From Burkholderiales bacterium (GTDB taxonomy: Bacteria > Pseudomonadota > Gammaproteobacteria > Burkholderiales > Nitrosomonadaceae): a DNA stretch of 64,000 nucleotides. The DNA lies in the NCBI GenBank assembly GCA_024235735.1, contig JACKLU010000007.1:98371-162370 (forward strand), given 5' to 3'. Made by a program: the position numbers and the translations under genes. The notes beneath the pieces are model-generated. The model saw only the letters and a list, made by a program, of their open reading frames with translations. It had not been told where the DNA came from and did not search any database. How positions within the stretch are numbered: position 1 is the stretch's first letter; every line of letters begins with the position of its first letter. Of this stretch, positions 35,098 through 44,341 are shown piece by piece.

Positions 35098-36114
35098 GTG
35101 AGTGATCGCCGGGTACTGGTTACGGGCGGAGGCGGTTTTATCGGCTTGCATCTTGTTCAGCAATTACTGGAACGCGGTGAAACCGTCAGGGTGCTGGAGC
35201 TGCCCGATGTGCCGTTGCCCATAGACGTCGAAGTGGTGCGTGGATCGGTGTGCGATGCCTATGCGGTGAATAAGGCTTTAAAAGATGTGGACAGGCTTTA
35301 TCATCTTGCAGCTAACCCGAATTTATGGGCGCACGATAAAGCTGATTTCAGGCGCGTCAATTATGAAGGCACCTGTACGGTTTTGCAGGAAGCGGCAAGG
35401 CATAATCTTGAGGTTGTCGTCTATACTTCCACCGAATCTATTCTGACTGGCAAGGGACGTCATGAAGCTGTGGTTGATTCAGCCGCAAAACGGTTGATTA
35501 AGGAAATGCCTGGTCCCTACTGCCGTTCAAAATTCCTTGCCGAACAAGCGGCATTTCAAGCTGCGGTTGATGGGTTGCCGGTGGTGATCGTCGCGCCGAC
35601 GCTGCCGATTGGTCCGGGCGATCGCAGAATCACACCGCCGACGCGCATGATACTGGATTTTATCAACCGTCCCGGCCCAGCTTATCTTGAGTGTGGTTTC
35701 AATATGATCGATGTGCGTGATGTCGCTGCCGGACACATTCTTGCCGCCGAGCATGGCCGGCATGGGGAGCGGTACATACTGGGCAACGAAAATATTACGC
35801 TGAGCAGATTTCTGGGTCTGATTGAGGAGATCACGGGGTTGGCGATGCCGAAAAAACGCATTCCATTCTGGGTTGCATTAGCCGCAGGCGCTGTGAGCGA
35901 ATTTGTAGCTGATTATGTGACGCATCGTCAGCCACGGGCGCCTTTAACCGGTGTCAGGCTGGCGCGCTACCCCATGTATTTTGACAGTGACAAATCAATC
36001 AAGGAGCTGGGTTTGCCACAAAATTCGATCTATCAGGCGCTGTTGGATGAAATTGAATGGCTGTTGGAGCAGGGATTGATCGAACGTCGTTTACCTTTAC
36101 AGCAGCGGATTTAG
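35098..36114 (+). CDS. hpnA: Hopanoid-associated sugar epimerase HpnA
   Basis: A 338-residue NAD-dependent extended SDR. GTG 35098 follows a strong AGGAGG (35088-35093 region). VTGGGGFIGLHLV binds the cofactor (residues 8-20), HLAANPNLWAHDK is family-typical, and Y-x-x-x-K is in PGPYCRSKFLAE. The gene is named HpnA because it heads the hopanoid group with shc and hpnG, a position seen across hopanoid producers. The substrate is not known; a role in the sugar head group of extended hopanoids is an inference. Confidence 0.85.
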   Translation: MSDRRVLVTGGGGFIGLHLVQQLLERGETVRVLELPDVPLPIDVEVVRGSVCDAYAVNKALKDVDRLYHLAANPNLWAHDKADFRRVNYEGTCTVLQEAARHNLEVVVYTSTESILTGKGRHEAVVDSAAKRLIKEMPGPYCRSKFLAEQAAFQAAVDGLPVVIVAPTLPIGPGDRRITPPTRMILDFINRPGPAYLECGFNMIDVRDVAAGHILAAEHGRHGERYILGNENITLSRFLGLIEEITGLAMPKKRIPFWVALAAGAVSEFVADYVTHRQPRAPLTGVRLARYPMYFDSDKSIKELGLPQNSIYQALLDEIEWLLEQGLIERRLPLQQRI

Positions 36115-36196
36115 ATGCAGGGATATTTTGTAACATGATGCACGTATCTCGTATTACAATAGCATGTTTGTACAAAGCTTCCGGCTGTATTGCGCA

Positions 36197-37057
36197 ATGA
36201 ATGCACAGTTCTTTTTTATCAAGAACTTAAATCCCTGGACATTAAATCCTTTGATCAGAATTATTTTTTTATCGATGTGCTGCGCTTTTCTCCTGGGCTG
36301 TTCATCGATGTCGAAAAAAGACGCAGCCGATATTGACCCGATTGATCCGCATGAAGATATCAATCGCGTATCCTATGATTTTACGGATAAAGTCGACCGC
36401 ATGCTCTTCGAGCCAGTAGCTGACGCCTATGCTGACTATGTGCCTGATGCGGCGCAGCGGTCGATTGGCAATTTTTATGACAATCTGTCCTATCCTAATG
36501 TTGTGCTTAATGCCTTTTTGCAGGGCAAAGTAAAGCAGGGGTTTTTCGATGGACTGCGTTTTGCGGTGAATTCCACTATCGGCATGCTGGGTTTGTTTGA
36601 TATGGCCACGCATATGGGACTGGAAAAGCATGATGAGGATTTTGGCCAGACACTGGCGGTCTGGGGGTTCGACTCCGGTTCTTATCTGTTTATTCCGATT
36701 TTAGGGCCGAGCAGCAAACGGGATGTGATCGGCGTGCCTGTGACCGTTGTGACCAACATGCTTTTTTATGCCGGTTATGTCGTGGGGGCTCCCGTTTTTG
36801 TTCCACTGACAGTACTGGGCGCAATCGACAAGCGTGCGCGTCTGGCCGGGCCGATGCGTATTCGCGATCAGGCAGCACTGGATCCCTATCTGTTCGTGCG
36901 GGAAGCGTCGCTGCAACAACGTGAATTTTTAATCTATGATGGCAATCCGCCGCTCAAACTTTACGATGAAGAAATATTTCTGGACAATCCTTTCGATGTG
37001 AAACCGGGGAACAAGATTCCCGGCACGGAAACTTCGGATAATAATAAATTAGAATAA
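36197..37057 (+). CDS. mlaA: MlaA (VacJ)-family outer-membrane lipoprotein
   Basis: A lipoprotein of the MlaA family, which in E. coli extracts phospholipids from the outer leaflet of the outer membrane. The signal peptide ends in a lipobox FLLGC (C35 from ATG 36197; an upstream start at 36164 is possible). EDINRVSYDFTDKVDR, GFFDGLRFAVNSTIG and DFGQTLAVWGFDSGSYLFIPILGPSS are diagnostic. The last about 40 residues after the MlaA domain are acidic and polar. It sits between hpnA and shc, with 24 bp to the cyclase, so it is plausibly used for hopanoid or phospholipid placement. Confidence 0.93.
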   Translation: MNAQFFFIKNLNPWTLNPLIRIIFLSMCCAFLLGCSSMSKKDAADIDPIDPHEDINRVSYDFTDKVDRMLFEPVADAYADYVPDAAQRSIGNFYDNLSYPNVVLNAFLQGKVKQGFFDGLRFAVNSTIGMLGLFDMATHMGLEKHDEDFGQTLAVWGFDSGSYLFIPILGPSSKRDVIGVPVTVVTNMLFYAGYVVGAPVFVPLTVLGAIDKRARLAGPMRIRDQAALDPYLFVREASLQQREFLIYDGNPPLKLYDEEIFLDNPFDVKPGNKIPGTETSDNNKLE

Positions 37058-37081
37058 GTGTTTGAATAAAAGGAAATTTTT

Positions 37082-39124
37082 TTGCAAAGAAGTAGTGCTG
37101 GTCATGAAAATATACGATCCGCTGAGAGCAATATTAATCCTAACGATGATTTTATGAACGGAATGCATGAAAGCTTGAGAGTCAAAGAAGATGACGGTTT
37201 AACCGGAAAAGATGAAATAGTTCTGCCGGCGTTGGAGGAGCAGTTCAATAAAGCGCGTTCGGCGTTGTTGGCATTGCAGAATCCCGATGGTCATTGGTGC
37301 TTTCCACTGGAAGCGGACTGCACCATTCCAGCGGAATATATTTTGATGATGCATTTTATGGATGAAGTGGATGCCTCGCTCGAAAAGAAGATAGCCCGTT
37401 TTATCCGGTCGAAACAGGACCAGTCACATGATGGCTGGCCTTTATACTATGGTGGCGAGTTTGATATCAGTTGCACGATAAAGTCGTATTACGCACTGAA
37501 ATTGGCAGGAGATTCGCCGGATGAGCCGCATATGGCGCGCGCGCGCGAAGCTATTCTGAAGCGTGGCGGCGCAGCCCGCGCCAATGTGTTTACCCGTTTG
37601 CTGCTGGCCATGTATCGGCAAATACCATGGCGGGGCGTACCGGTTGTTCCGTCTGAACTGGTGCTGTTGCCGCGCTGGTTTCCATTTCATCTGAGCAAGA
37701 TTTCCTATTGGTCGCGTACGGTAATGGTGCCGCTGTCCATTTTATGCACCTTGAAAGCAAAAGCCGCAAATCCACGTGGAATCAATGTTCGCGAATTATT
37801 TACCGTTCCGCCTGAAGAAGAAAACAATTATTTTCCCAAAGCCGATACGCGTCTGAAGCGTTTTTTTATGTGGGTTGAGCGCATCTTGTCCAGGATAGAA
37901 CCGCATCTTCCCGAATTTATGCGTAGTTACTCGATACGCCGCGCCGAGCGCTGGACGCTGGAGCGATTAAACGGAGAATGCGGCATAGGCGCTATTTTCC
38001 CGGCCATGGTCAATGCCTATGAAGCGCTGGCTTTATTGGGTTATCCGGAAGATCATCCCAGTCGCGTGCAATGCCGTAACGCCTTGCGCGGTTTGCTGAT
38101 TGATGAAGGCGACAAGGCCTGGTGCCAGCCGTGCACTTCGCCGGTCTGGGACACTGTACTCAGCGGACTGGCGTTGCAGGAGGATGCTGAAACGGATCAG
38201 AAACCTGTGCAGGCGGCGATGGATTGGCTGCTGACCAAACAGATCATGGATGAACCGGGCGACTGGCGTGATAAATGTCCTGACCTTCCAGGCGGTGGCT
38301 GGGCGTTTCAGTATGCCAATCCGCATTATCCGGATCTTGATGATACCGCCGCCGCAGCTTGGGCGCTGATTCAGGTGCAGACTCAGGAGACGCCCAATAA
38401 ACAGGCTTATACGCATGCGATTGAACGCGCCGCCAACTGGCTTGCGGGAATGCAGTCGAGTAACGGCGGTTTTGCCGCATTTGATATAGATAATACTTAT
38501 CACTACCTCAATGAAATTCCGTTTGCCGATCATGGCGCTTTGATCGATCCTCCGACCAGCGATGTTACCGCCCGGTGTGTCGGCTTGCTCAGTCTGTTTG
38601 ATGATCCGGGGCATCAGAAGGCTGTGCAACGTGGTATTGAGTTTCTGCTCAGCGAGCAGGAGGATAACGGTTCCTGGTTCGGTCGCTGGGGGACAAACTA
38701 TATCTATGGCACTTGGTCAGTACTCGAAGCATTGCGACTGGCGAAGCTGGAAACCGATCATATTTCCATACGGCGTGCTGTGCTATGGTTAAAATCCGTG
38801 CAGCGGGAGGATGGTGGCTGGGGGGAAACCAATGATTCGTATTTTGATCTGCAACAGGCAGGACGATTTGAAGCCAGCACCTCGTTCCAAACAGCCTGGG
38901 CAATACTGGGTTTGATGGCGGCTGGTGAAGTGCATAGTCAGTCGGTGCGCGATGGTGTAGATTATCTGCTGCGCACGCAGTCGGCCAATGGTCTTTGGGA
39001 AGAGCCTTGGTTTACCGCGCCAGGATTTCCAAGGGTTTTTTATCTGAAATATTACGGCTATTCCAAATATTTTCCGGTATGGGCGCTGGCGCGTTATCGC
39101 GTCTTTACCAGAGAGAAAGCATAA
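37082..39124 (+). CDS. shc: Squalene-hopene cyclase
   Basis: Monotopic membrane enzyme that cyclises squalene to hopene and hopanol, also called hpnF. The catalytic aspartate motif appears as DLDDTA near residue 418, and QW-type repeats are spread along the chain (for example QEDNGSWFGRWG, QREDGGWGE and QSANGLWEEPWF). Two starts are possible: TTG 37082, with AGGAAA five bases before it (680 residues), or ATG 37154 (656 residues, nearer the family norm) with no clear ribosome site. I keep the TTG because of spacing. The extra N-terminus is polar and uninformative. hpnG starts one base after its stop. Confidence 0.95.
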   Translation: MQRSSAGHENIRSAESNINPNDDFMNGMHESLRVKEDDGLTGKDEIVLPALEEQFNKARSALLALQNPDGHWCFPLEADCTIPAEYILMMHFMDEVDASLEKKIARFIRSKQDQSHDGWPLYYGGEFDISCTIKSYYALKLAGDSPDEPHMARAREAILKRGGAARANVFTRLLLAMYRQIPWRGVPVVPSELVLLPRWFPFHLSKISYWSRTVMVPLSILCTLKAKAANPRGINVRELFTVPPEEENNYFPKADTRLKRFFMWVERILSRIEPHLPEFMRSYSIRRAERWTLERLNGECGIGAIFPAMVNAYEALALLGYPEDHPSRVQCRNALRGLLIDEGDKAWCQPCTSPVWDTVLSGLALQEDAETDQKPVQAAMDWLLTKQIMDEPGDWRDKCPDLPGGGWAFQYANPHYPDLDDTAAAAWALIQVQTQETPNKQAYTHAIERAANWLAGMQSSNGGFAAFDIDNTYHYLNEIPFADHGALIDPPTSDVTARCVGLLSLFDDPGHQKAVQRGIEFLLSEQEDNGSWFGRWGTNYIYGTWSVLEALRLAKLETDHISIRRAVLWLKSVQREDGGWGETNDSYFDLQQAGRFEASTSFQTAWAILGLMAAGEVHSQSVRDGVDYLLRTQSANGLWEEPWFTAPGFPRVFYLKYYGYSKYFPVWALARYRVFTREKA

Positions 39125-39125
39125 A

Positions 39126-39920
39126 ATGGAAAATAGCGGTATCCTGGGTATTGTATCCGCATTGCAGTCTGAGGCAAGTTGCTTGATGAAACTGCGCTTT
39201 CCGCTTTTTGAAATTACCAGAGTAGCTTCCAAGACAGGGGTGTGCCTTGGCGGAATGGGATCCGAGGGTGCTTTGAAAGCGGCGCAAATTTTGCATGAGC
39301 ATAAGGTGGATGCGCTGCTCAGTTTTGGTGTGGCTGCTGCGCTCGATAATGCCTTGATTCCCGGCGATCTGGTGCTGCCTGAAATGATTCACAGCAATGG
39401 TAGATCGCTGCCGGTCACGCTAGAGTGGCGGGAGCGCATTGCGGAGTTGCTGCCTTCCTATTTAACCGTAGTTGGTGGAACGCTTGCGGAAACAAAAAAA
39501 CCATTGTTTTCGCGACAGGAAAAAATCAGACTGGGGGAGGAAACCGGCGCGTGTGCCGCCGATATGGAGACTGCGATGGTTGCCGAGTTCGCCGCGCGCG
39601 CAGATTTGCCGTTTATTGCCATACGTGCCATTGTCGATCCACTTGAATTTTCACCGCCGCCAGCATTGATGAATGTCGTTTATGCTGATGGCACGACGGA
39701 TATCATACGGTTGCTGCCATTATTGTTTAATGGCGCGGTACCCTTGAAAACGCTTGTTCATTTGGGTATGGGTATGTACGCAGCTCGTTCGACGCTGAGC
39801 AAAGTCGTGGAAACCGTCGGTTTCACTTTCAAAAGCGAACTAATAGACCGCAGCCATGCGTATGCGTTAGTTGCTGCTGAAGAAGCGGGCAGCAGCGCCG
39901 CTGGTTCCTCTCTCCGTTAA
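39126..39920 (+). CDS. hpnG: Hopanoid-associated phosphorylase HpnG
   Basis: A 264-residue member of the nucleoside phosphorylase fold. HpnG releases adenine from adenosylhopane to give ribosylhopane during extended hopanoid synthesis. Motifs are GIVSALQSEASCL at the start, GGMGSEGALKAAQIL, LLSFGVAAALDNALIPGDLV and the nucleoside-site ACAADMETAMVAEFA. ATG 39126 lies one base after the shc stop. hpnH, which supplies adenosylhopane, is not in the window. Confidence 0.9.
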   Translation: MENSGILGIVSALQSEASCLMKLRFPLFEITRVASKTGVCLGGMGSEGALKAAQILHEHKVDALLSFGVAAALDNALIPGDLVLPEMIHSNGRSLPVTLEWRERIAELLPSYLTVVGGTLAETKKPLFSRQEKIRLGEETGACAADMETAMVAEFAARADLPFIAIRAIVDPLEFSPPPALMNVVYADGTTDIIRLLPLLFNGAVPLKTLVHLGMGMYAARSTLSKVVETVGFTFKSELIDRSHAYALVAAEEAGSSAAGSSLR

Positions 39921-39923
39921 CAG

Positions 39924-40940
39924 TCAGTTAGTTTTAGTGGCAAGCAGTGTGAAAGCGGCCGGATTTGTTCGCCTGCGCGGGCGGATCAGATTACGAACGG
40001 CGGCAAAATTCCGCTTGCTGAATTGGACACGCGATTGCGGATCGGGATCGATGGTTTCCAGTGCTTCAACAGCTGCGACACGTGGCGCCAGACCGGCAAA
40101 GTTGGCAACCTGTATGGATAACCCCGGGCGCGCATTCAATTCGATAATCATAGGTCCTTGATTTCTGTCGAGAACAATATCCACGCCGAGATAACCTAGT
40201 CCTGTCATTTCATAGCAGGCTGCCGCCAGTTCAAGCAATTTGTCCCAATGCGGCACGGTAAGATTGGAAAAGGGTTTGCGTGTGTCAGGGTGAAAATAAA
40301 CCGGATCGCCGTATTGTACGGCATGCAGTGCTTCACCGGTGCCGATATCGATGCCGACGCCGACCGCGCCCTGATGCAGGTTGGCGCGGCCATCCGAAGC
40401 ATGCGTGGCCAACCTGAGCATGGCCATTATCGGGTAGCCTTGCAGGACGATGACACGCAGATCCGGAATGCCTTCATAACTGTAATCCTCAAAAACCGGA
40501 TCGATCTGTATCAATGATTCAATCATGACCGCATCAGGTTTGCCGCCTAGACTGTGCAATCCGCTCAGGATATTGGAAACATGACGTTCGATATGCGAAA
40601 GCTTAACGGCATCTCCGCTGGGCTTATAATAAAGATTGTGATCCTGTTCGGTAATGACCAGAATGCCCTTGCCGCCGCTGCCTTTAACCGGTTTGATGAC
40701 AAACTGATTGTATGCGCTGAGCATATCCTTGAGTCGTCTGACATCGTGTTGATAATGCACGGTACCGAGCAGTTGCGGAACGGTAATGCCGGCCTCCTGC
40801 GCCAGTCGTTTGGTTTTTAACTTGTCATCCACCAGCGGGTACAAATGACGTGGGTTGTAACGTCCAATCAGGCCGAAATTCCGCTGATTCATGCCGATGA
40901 TGCCCATACTTCTAAGCCGTTTAACGCTTGTCAGAAGCAT
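39924..40940 (-). CDS. Alpha-L-glutamate ligase-like ATP-grasp protein
   Basis: A 338-residue RimK-related ATP-grasp protein of the group always seen with a 7TM/transglutaminase protein and a zinc-protease-like protein. The phosphate loop is FVIKPVKGSGGKGILVI, and the metal-binding end is GPMIIELNARPGLSIQVAN. Relatives of RimK join glutamate or other amino acids to a carboxylate; the acceptor of this group is unknown. The start ATG 40940 overlaps the upstream gene by 20 bp and keeps the conserved pre-GINxRN segment (MGIIGMNQRN). It converges on hpnG with only 3 bp between. Confidence 0.87.
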   Translation of the reverse strand: MLLTSVKRLRSMGIIGMNQRNFGLIGRYNPRHLYPLVDDKLKTKRLAQEAGITVPQLLGTVHYQHDVRRLKDMLSAYNQFVIKPVKGSGGKGILVITEQDHNLYYKPSGDAVKLSHIERHVSNILSGLHSLGGKPDAVMIESLIQIDPVFEDYSYEGIPDLRVIVLQGYPIMAMLRLATHASDGRANLHQGAVGVGIDIGTGEALHAVQYGDPVYFHPDTRKPFSNLTVPHWDKLLELAAACYEMTGLGYLGVDIVLDRNQGPMIIELNARPGLSIQVANFAGLAPRVAAVEALETIDPDPQSRVQFSKRNFAAVRNLIRPRRRTNPAAFTLLATKTN

Positions 40941-42471
40941 GATGCCTTCCCATGGAATGAAAACGATATAGCTCGGTTAAGCGATAGCCGGTGTACTGGC
41001 CGAGGATCAGGATCAATGCCAGATTAACCAGCATCAGTTCCGGAAAATTAAATGTGAGATATTCAACCGTCCGGTTGGTCATGAACAGATAGGCAATAAC
41101 GGCTGTCAGCAGGCTGCCTGCGCCCTGAATGAATACCTCTCTGGGGCCGTCTTCTTCCCAGAGCACCGACATGCGTTCGATAGTCCATGCCAGAATAATC
41201 ATCGGGAAGAAAGTGACCTGCAAAGCCTGGCTGAGACCGAGCTTGTGACTGATAATACTGATGCTGGCGATAATGGTGATGACCACAATGATCACCGCCG
41301 ATATGCGCGCAACCAGCAGCAGATTCAAACGCGATAAATAAGAGCGGATTAGCAGACCGGTGCTGACGACAATCAGGAAAATCACGATGCCGGTAATCAG
41401 CGTGGTCTGAATCAGCGCCAGGGCGATCAAAATCGGCATGAACGTTCCGGATGTGCGTATACCGACGAGAATGCGCATAATAACAACGATCAGTGCGCCA
41501 ATCGGCAGCAACAGAATCATTTTGAAGGCGGTTTGTTGCTCGATGGGCAGGCTGTAAATTGAAAAATCAATGAGACCGGCCTGGGCATGCATGCCGCTGT
41601 TAACGACTAGATTTCGGGTCGAGTGAATGTTTTTGATAATGGAAAAGGAAACCTGGGAATTCTTGCCGCCGATGACGTCAAGCAGCGATTGGCCGCCGCG
41701 TTGCCAAATCAGGAAATTCCCGGGTTTACCACTTCTTCCGGTGTCCTGATCAAATAAAATCCATTTTTGTCCATCGTGAATTTCCACAAAATTGGTTAGC
41801 GACTGCCGTCTTCTGCCATCTTCGAGAAAGAGACCGCGGACCACGCGGGCGCTGATGCCTTCCAGCGCCAGCAGGTTCAGAATCAGATCGGTTTTGTAGT
41901 CTTCCCCGGCTTTATCGTTTCGCAGTAAACGCTGATTCTGGTTGGGTGAAGGCGAATTGAGCGTTTGAATAAGTTCGCGGGTAAAAATTTCCGGGTTTGC
42001 TGATTTCGCGCGCACTGTTTCCAGCAAAGTCAGCGAAGCGGTCAGAAAAACTTCATCGAGTTCCGGTTTTTGAGGTGGCAAGGGATCATCGGATGGCTGC
42101 GATTCAATCAATTTGTCATTTTCGTAAACACTCAGACGGTAATAAGCTGTCTGCGCGCCTTTGGCGCTTCTTTTGCTCCATTGCACGCGGCGTTGTTCTT
42201 CATCGGATGACAACTCGCTGAAGCCGTAATCGGAGGAAGCGAAATCCTCTTCCATAAAAGTCAGCCGTGGCTCCTTGGGTGGCAATGCAAAAGAAACGAT
42301 AACCGGTTCGCCAGTGGCTTGAAAATCTATTTTCGCTTCGATTGTCCAGACAAATTTCTTTTCATCCGGCATTAAGGGAAAGCCCAGTATCAGGTGTTTA
42401 TATAAAATTAATCCGATGCCGGTAAAAAGGATCAGGATAACGACGGTGTAAAGTCTTGCACTGGCTTGCAT
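40921..42471 (-). CDS. Membrane protein: inactive transglutaminase domain fused to 7 TM helices
   Basis: A 516-residue inner-membrane protein. An N-terminal helix (residues 8-27) leads to a periplasmic region of about 260 residues with the transglutaminase-like segment LLALEGISARVVRGLFLED and HDGQKWILFDQDTGRSG, lacking a recognisable Cys-His-Asp triad. The C-terminal half has seven hydrophobic helices (from FKMILLLPIGALIVVIMRIL on). This fusion is the known PF14400/PF14402 architecture. It overlaps the protease gene by one base and the ligase gene by 20, so the three are translationally linked. Confidence 0.87.
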   Translation of the reverse strand: MQASARLYTVVILILFTGIGLILYKHLILGFPLMPDEKKFVWTIEAKIDFQATGEPVIVSFALPPKEPRLTFMEEDFASSDYGFSELSSDEEQRRVQWSKRSAKGAQTAYYRLSVYENDKLIESQPSDDPLPPQKPELDEVFLTASLTLLETVRAKSANPEIFTRELIQTLNSPSPNQNQRLLRNDKAGEDYKTDLILNLLALEGISARVVRGLFLEDGRRRQSLTNFVEIHDGQKWILFDQDTGRSGKPGNFLIWQRGGQSLLDVIGGKNSQVSFSIIKNIHSTRNLVVNSGMHAQAGLIDFSIYSLPIEQQTAFKMILLLPIGALIVVIMRILVGIRTSGTFMPILIALALIQTTLITGIVIFLIVVSTGLLIRSYLSRLNLLLVARISAVIIVVITIIASISIISHKLGLSQALQVTFFPMIILAWTIERMSVLWEEDGPREVFIQGAGSLLTAVIAYLFMTNRTVEYLTFNFPELMLVNLALILILGQYTGYRLTELYRFHSMGRHHASDKR

Positions 42472-43361
42472 CAGGGTTTTTTGCTGGATGTTTTGGGAAC
42501 GGTATACTCTTTGCTGACATCAACGACCGCCAGATCGCGAAGGAAGTTCCTGCCGATGAGCGCCTGCTGCTTGAACTTGCTGCGATCGATCAACGTGAAG
42601 CTGATGTGTTCGTCGAGTTCGCCGAGCTTTACGCGTAAACTGACGATAGGGCGACGCTGGGATTCCGTCACATGTTTTTTTATCTTGGTGTGGCCGCGGA
42701 TACGTCGCGTCATTTCGATTTTCTCCCCGGTGTTCGGGTCGACGATACTGAATTTAACGTAGGGTTTGCCGTCACGCTCAAATTCCACCATATCCAGCGC
42801 ATTCAGCGATGATGTCTGGGCGCCGGTATCAATGCGCGCGCTCAAAATAATTCCGGGAGGATCCAGATAAATATATTCCAGTCCGCCAAGAATTTTTCTT
42901 TTATCTTTGATATCTCCGGTTTGAACAGTATTTCTGGTACTGGCGCCGGCATTATTTACCGGGTGTTGCGGATTTCGTGCGACTGTTTTCGATGCCTGAG
43001 TTACTTCGGGTGACTTCGGGGCGCTTTCAGTTGCGCTGGTTCTGTCTGTCAATTGCAGCTGATGGTGTTCCAGCTGCTCTTTTTGCTTCAATACTTCGGC
43101 GAGTACGGTAACGACTTCACTTTCGCGCGAACTGACGGCTATCTCGCGTGCAATCAGCGCTTCTTCACGCCGGGCTAATTCTTCAATTCGATCATGCAGA
43201 GGATCCTGCGCGATCAGGCGCGTTTGCTCTGCTGTGGTCTTATCCGGTGATTGGGAATCGATCGACTGACACCCTGAAGACAATGCCGAAATACAGGTAA
43301 CAAACAAAACGCTGAGAATGATTTGCGGTATGTTTAGCTTACTTCGTCTGATTGACAACAT
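42471..43361 (-). CDS. Lipoprotein with retropepsin-like (ATP-dependent zinc protease family) domain
   Basis: A 296-residue predicted lipoprotein. The signal ends in LSSGC with C31 as the lipid-bearing cysteine. A charged helical/coiled region (residues 50-105, IEELARREEALIAREIAV) follows, then a proline- and threonine-rich linker. The C-terminal domain holds SARIDTGAQTSSLNALD with D178-T179-G180-A181, the aspartic-protease signature, despite the family name zinc protease. RIRGHTKIKKHVTESQRRPIV and ALIGRNFLRDLAVVDVS are conserved. It heads the operon with the 7TM and ATP-grasp genes. Substrate unknown. Confidence 0.88.
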   Translation of the reverse strand: MLSIRRSKLNIPQIILSVLFVTCISALSSGCQSIDSQSPDKTTAEQTRLIAQDPLHDRIEELARREEALIAREIAVSSRESEVVTVLAEVLKQKEQLEHHQLQLTDRTSATESAPKSPEVTQASKTVARNPQHPVNNAGASTRNTVQTGDIKDKRKILGGLEYIYLDPPGIILSARIDTGAQTSSLNALDMVEFERDGKPYVKFSIVDPNTGEKIEMTRRIRGHTKIKKHVTESQRRPIVSLRVKLGELDEHISFTLIDRSKFKQQALIGRNFLRDLAVVDVSKEYTVPKTSSKKP

Positions 43362-43491
43362 TGTGCGGATTCGTTGGATGAAAAATAAAGTTTATCGTAT
43401 GGGTTATGAGCCGAAGCGCGAAAAAAGCAATTCCACGGGGCGTGCAGATCATCAAAACCCTGTTGCGCAGAATAGTTGAAAATGGAGTCAT

Positions 43492-43908
43492 TTACTCCTG
43501 AGGACTGACCAGCTCAAATATCATGGTTTCACTATTGAAGGAACAAATACTGCGATGTGTCTCTAGACAATGTGAGGTGATGGTGATCGTGTAAAGACCT
43601 GGCGCTTGATTCCGGGTATCAAATTCAAAATGAAAATGACCCTGTTTATCGCTGACATAGGATTGTTCGTCCAGCACCGCGCCATCTTTGGCCGTTACCA
43701 TGAAATACAGCAAAACATCCGCTGTCGGCTGGGCATTGTAATCTACCCAGCCATCGACAACGACTTTCTCGCCAACCTGGTAGTGTGTTCCCGGTTCAAC
43801 CAGTACGGGCCTGGAGATATGTGTCGCACTGACACCAGTCGTCATGCCAAGCAAAAACGAAACCAAAATCAGCAGCCATGCTTTTGTGTATTGTGTTCTG
43901 AGTTTCAT
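43492..43908 (-). CDS. Small secreted protein with Ig-like fold
   Basis: Not recognised beyond its fold. The 138 residues start with a clear signal peptide (WLLILVSFLLGMTTGVSA, cleavage about residue 29). The mature part resembles a macroglobulin/Ig-like strand set, with YQVGEKVVVDGWVDYNAQPTADVLLYFMV and GHFHFEFDTRNQAPGLYTITI. Two cysteines (SHCLETHRSICSF) could form a disulfide in the periplasm. It lies 130 bp upstream of the protease operon on the same strand and may belong to it. Confidence 0.75.
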   Translation of the reverse strand: MKLRTQYTKAWLLILVSFLLGMTTGVSATHISRPVLVEPGTHYQVGEKVVVDGWVDYNAQPTADVLLYFMVTAKDGAVLDEQSYVSDKQGHFHFEFDTRNQAPGLYTITITSHCLETHRSICSFNSETMIFELVSPQE

Positions 43909-44087
43909 AACTTTTGAATGGATATTAATAAAGTTTAATGCCTGTGGCGAGATATGGTATGGATTGAACGCCTTTCTCAGGCTATTTTTTAACGTATTGG
44001 TTGCATGAATGGTTGATGTTTAGTCGTCTGCGCATTGATCTGTTTTTATATTCCGATTATAGATGGTGGTCAAGTGAAACATTTTCA

Positions 44088-44228
44088 GAGACCTTTGCAC
44101 GACTACTACGCGGCACGATAATTGCGTTAAAAATTTGCGAAAAATGCTCATTTACCCCGTGTAAACTCCGTTTTTTCGCAAATTTTTGCCTTATTCTCGC
44201 ACCGCTCATGACACCGTGCAAAGGTCTC
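44088..44228. mobile_element. 141-bp MITE-like palindromic element, copy 2
   Basis: The second full copy, of the same length as 1552-1692 and differing at six positions. It is flanked by its own 5-bp duplication, TTTCA at 44083-44087 and 44229-44233. The terminal repeats are GAGACCTTTGCACG and its complement. The internal hairpin arms that pair in copy 1 are also intact. It lies in the 430-bp gap (43909-44341) between the secreted-protein gene and lpdA. I see no gene in the rest of that gap. Confidence 0.93.
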
Positions 44229-44341
44229 TTTCAATCTTTTTTCAGAACAAGCAAAATACTGACGTCATAATACGAGACCATAGCAAGTTTCTATAGATTA
44301 AGCGAATTAAATTCATTTGCTTGACTATATCGTTGGCGGAT

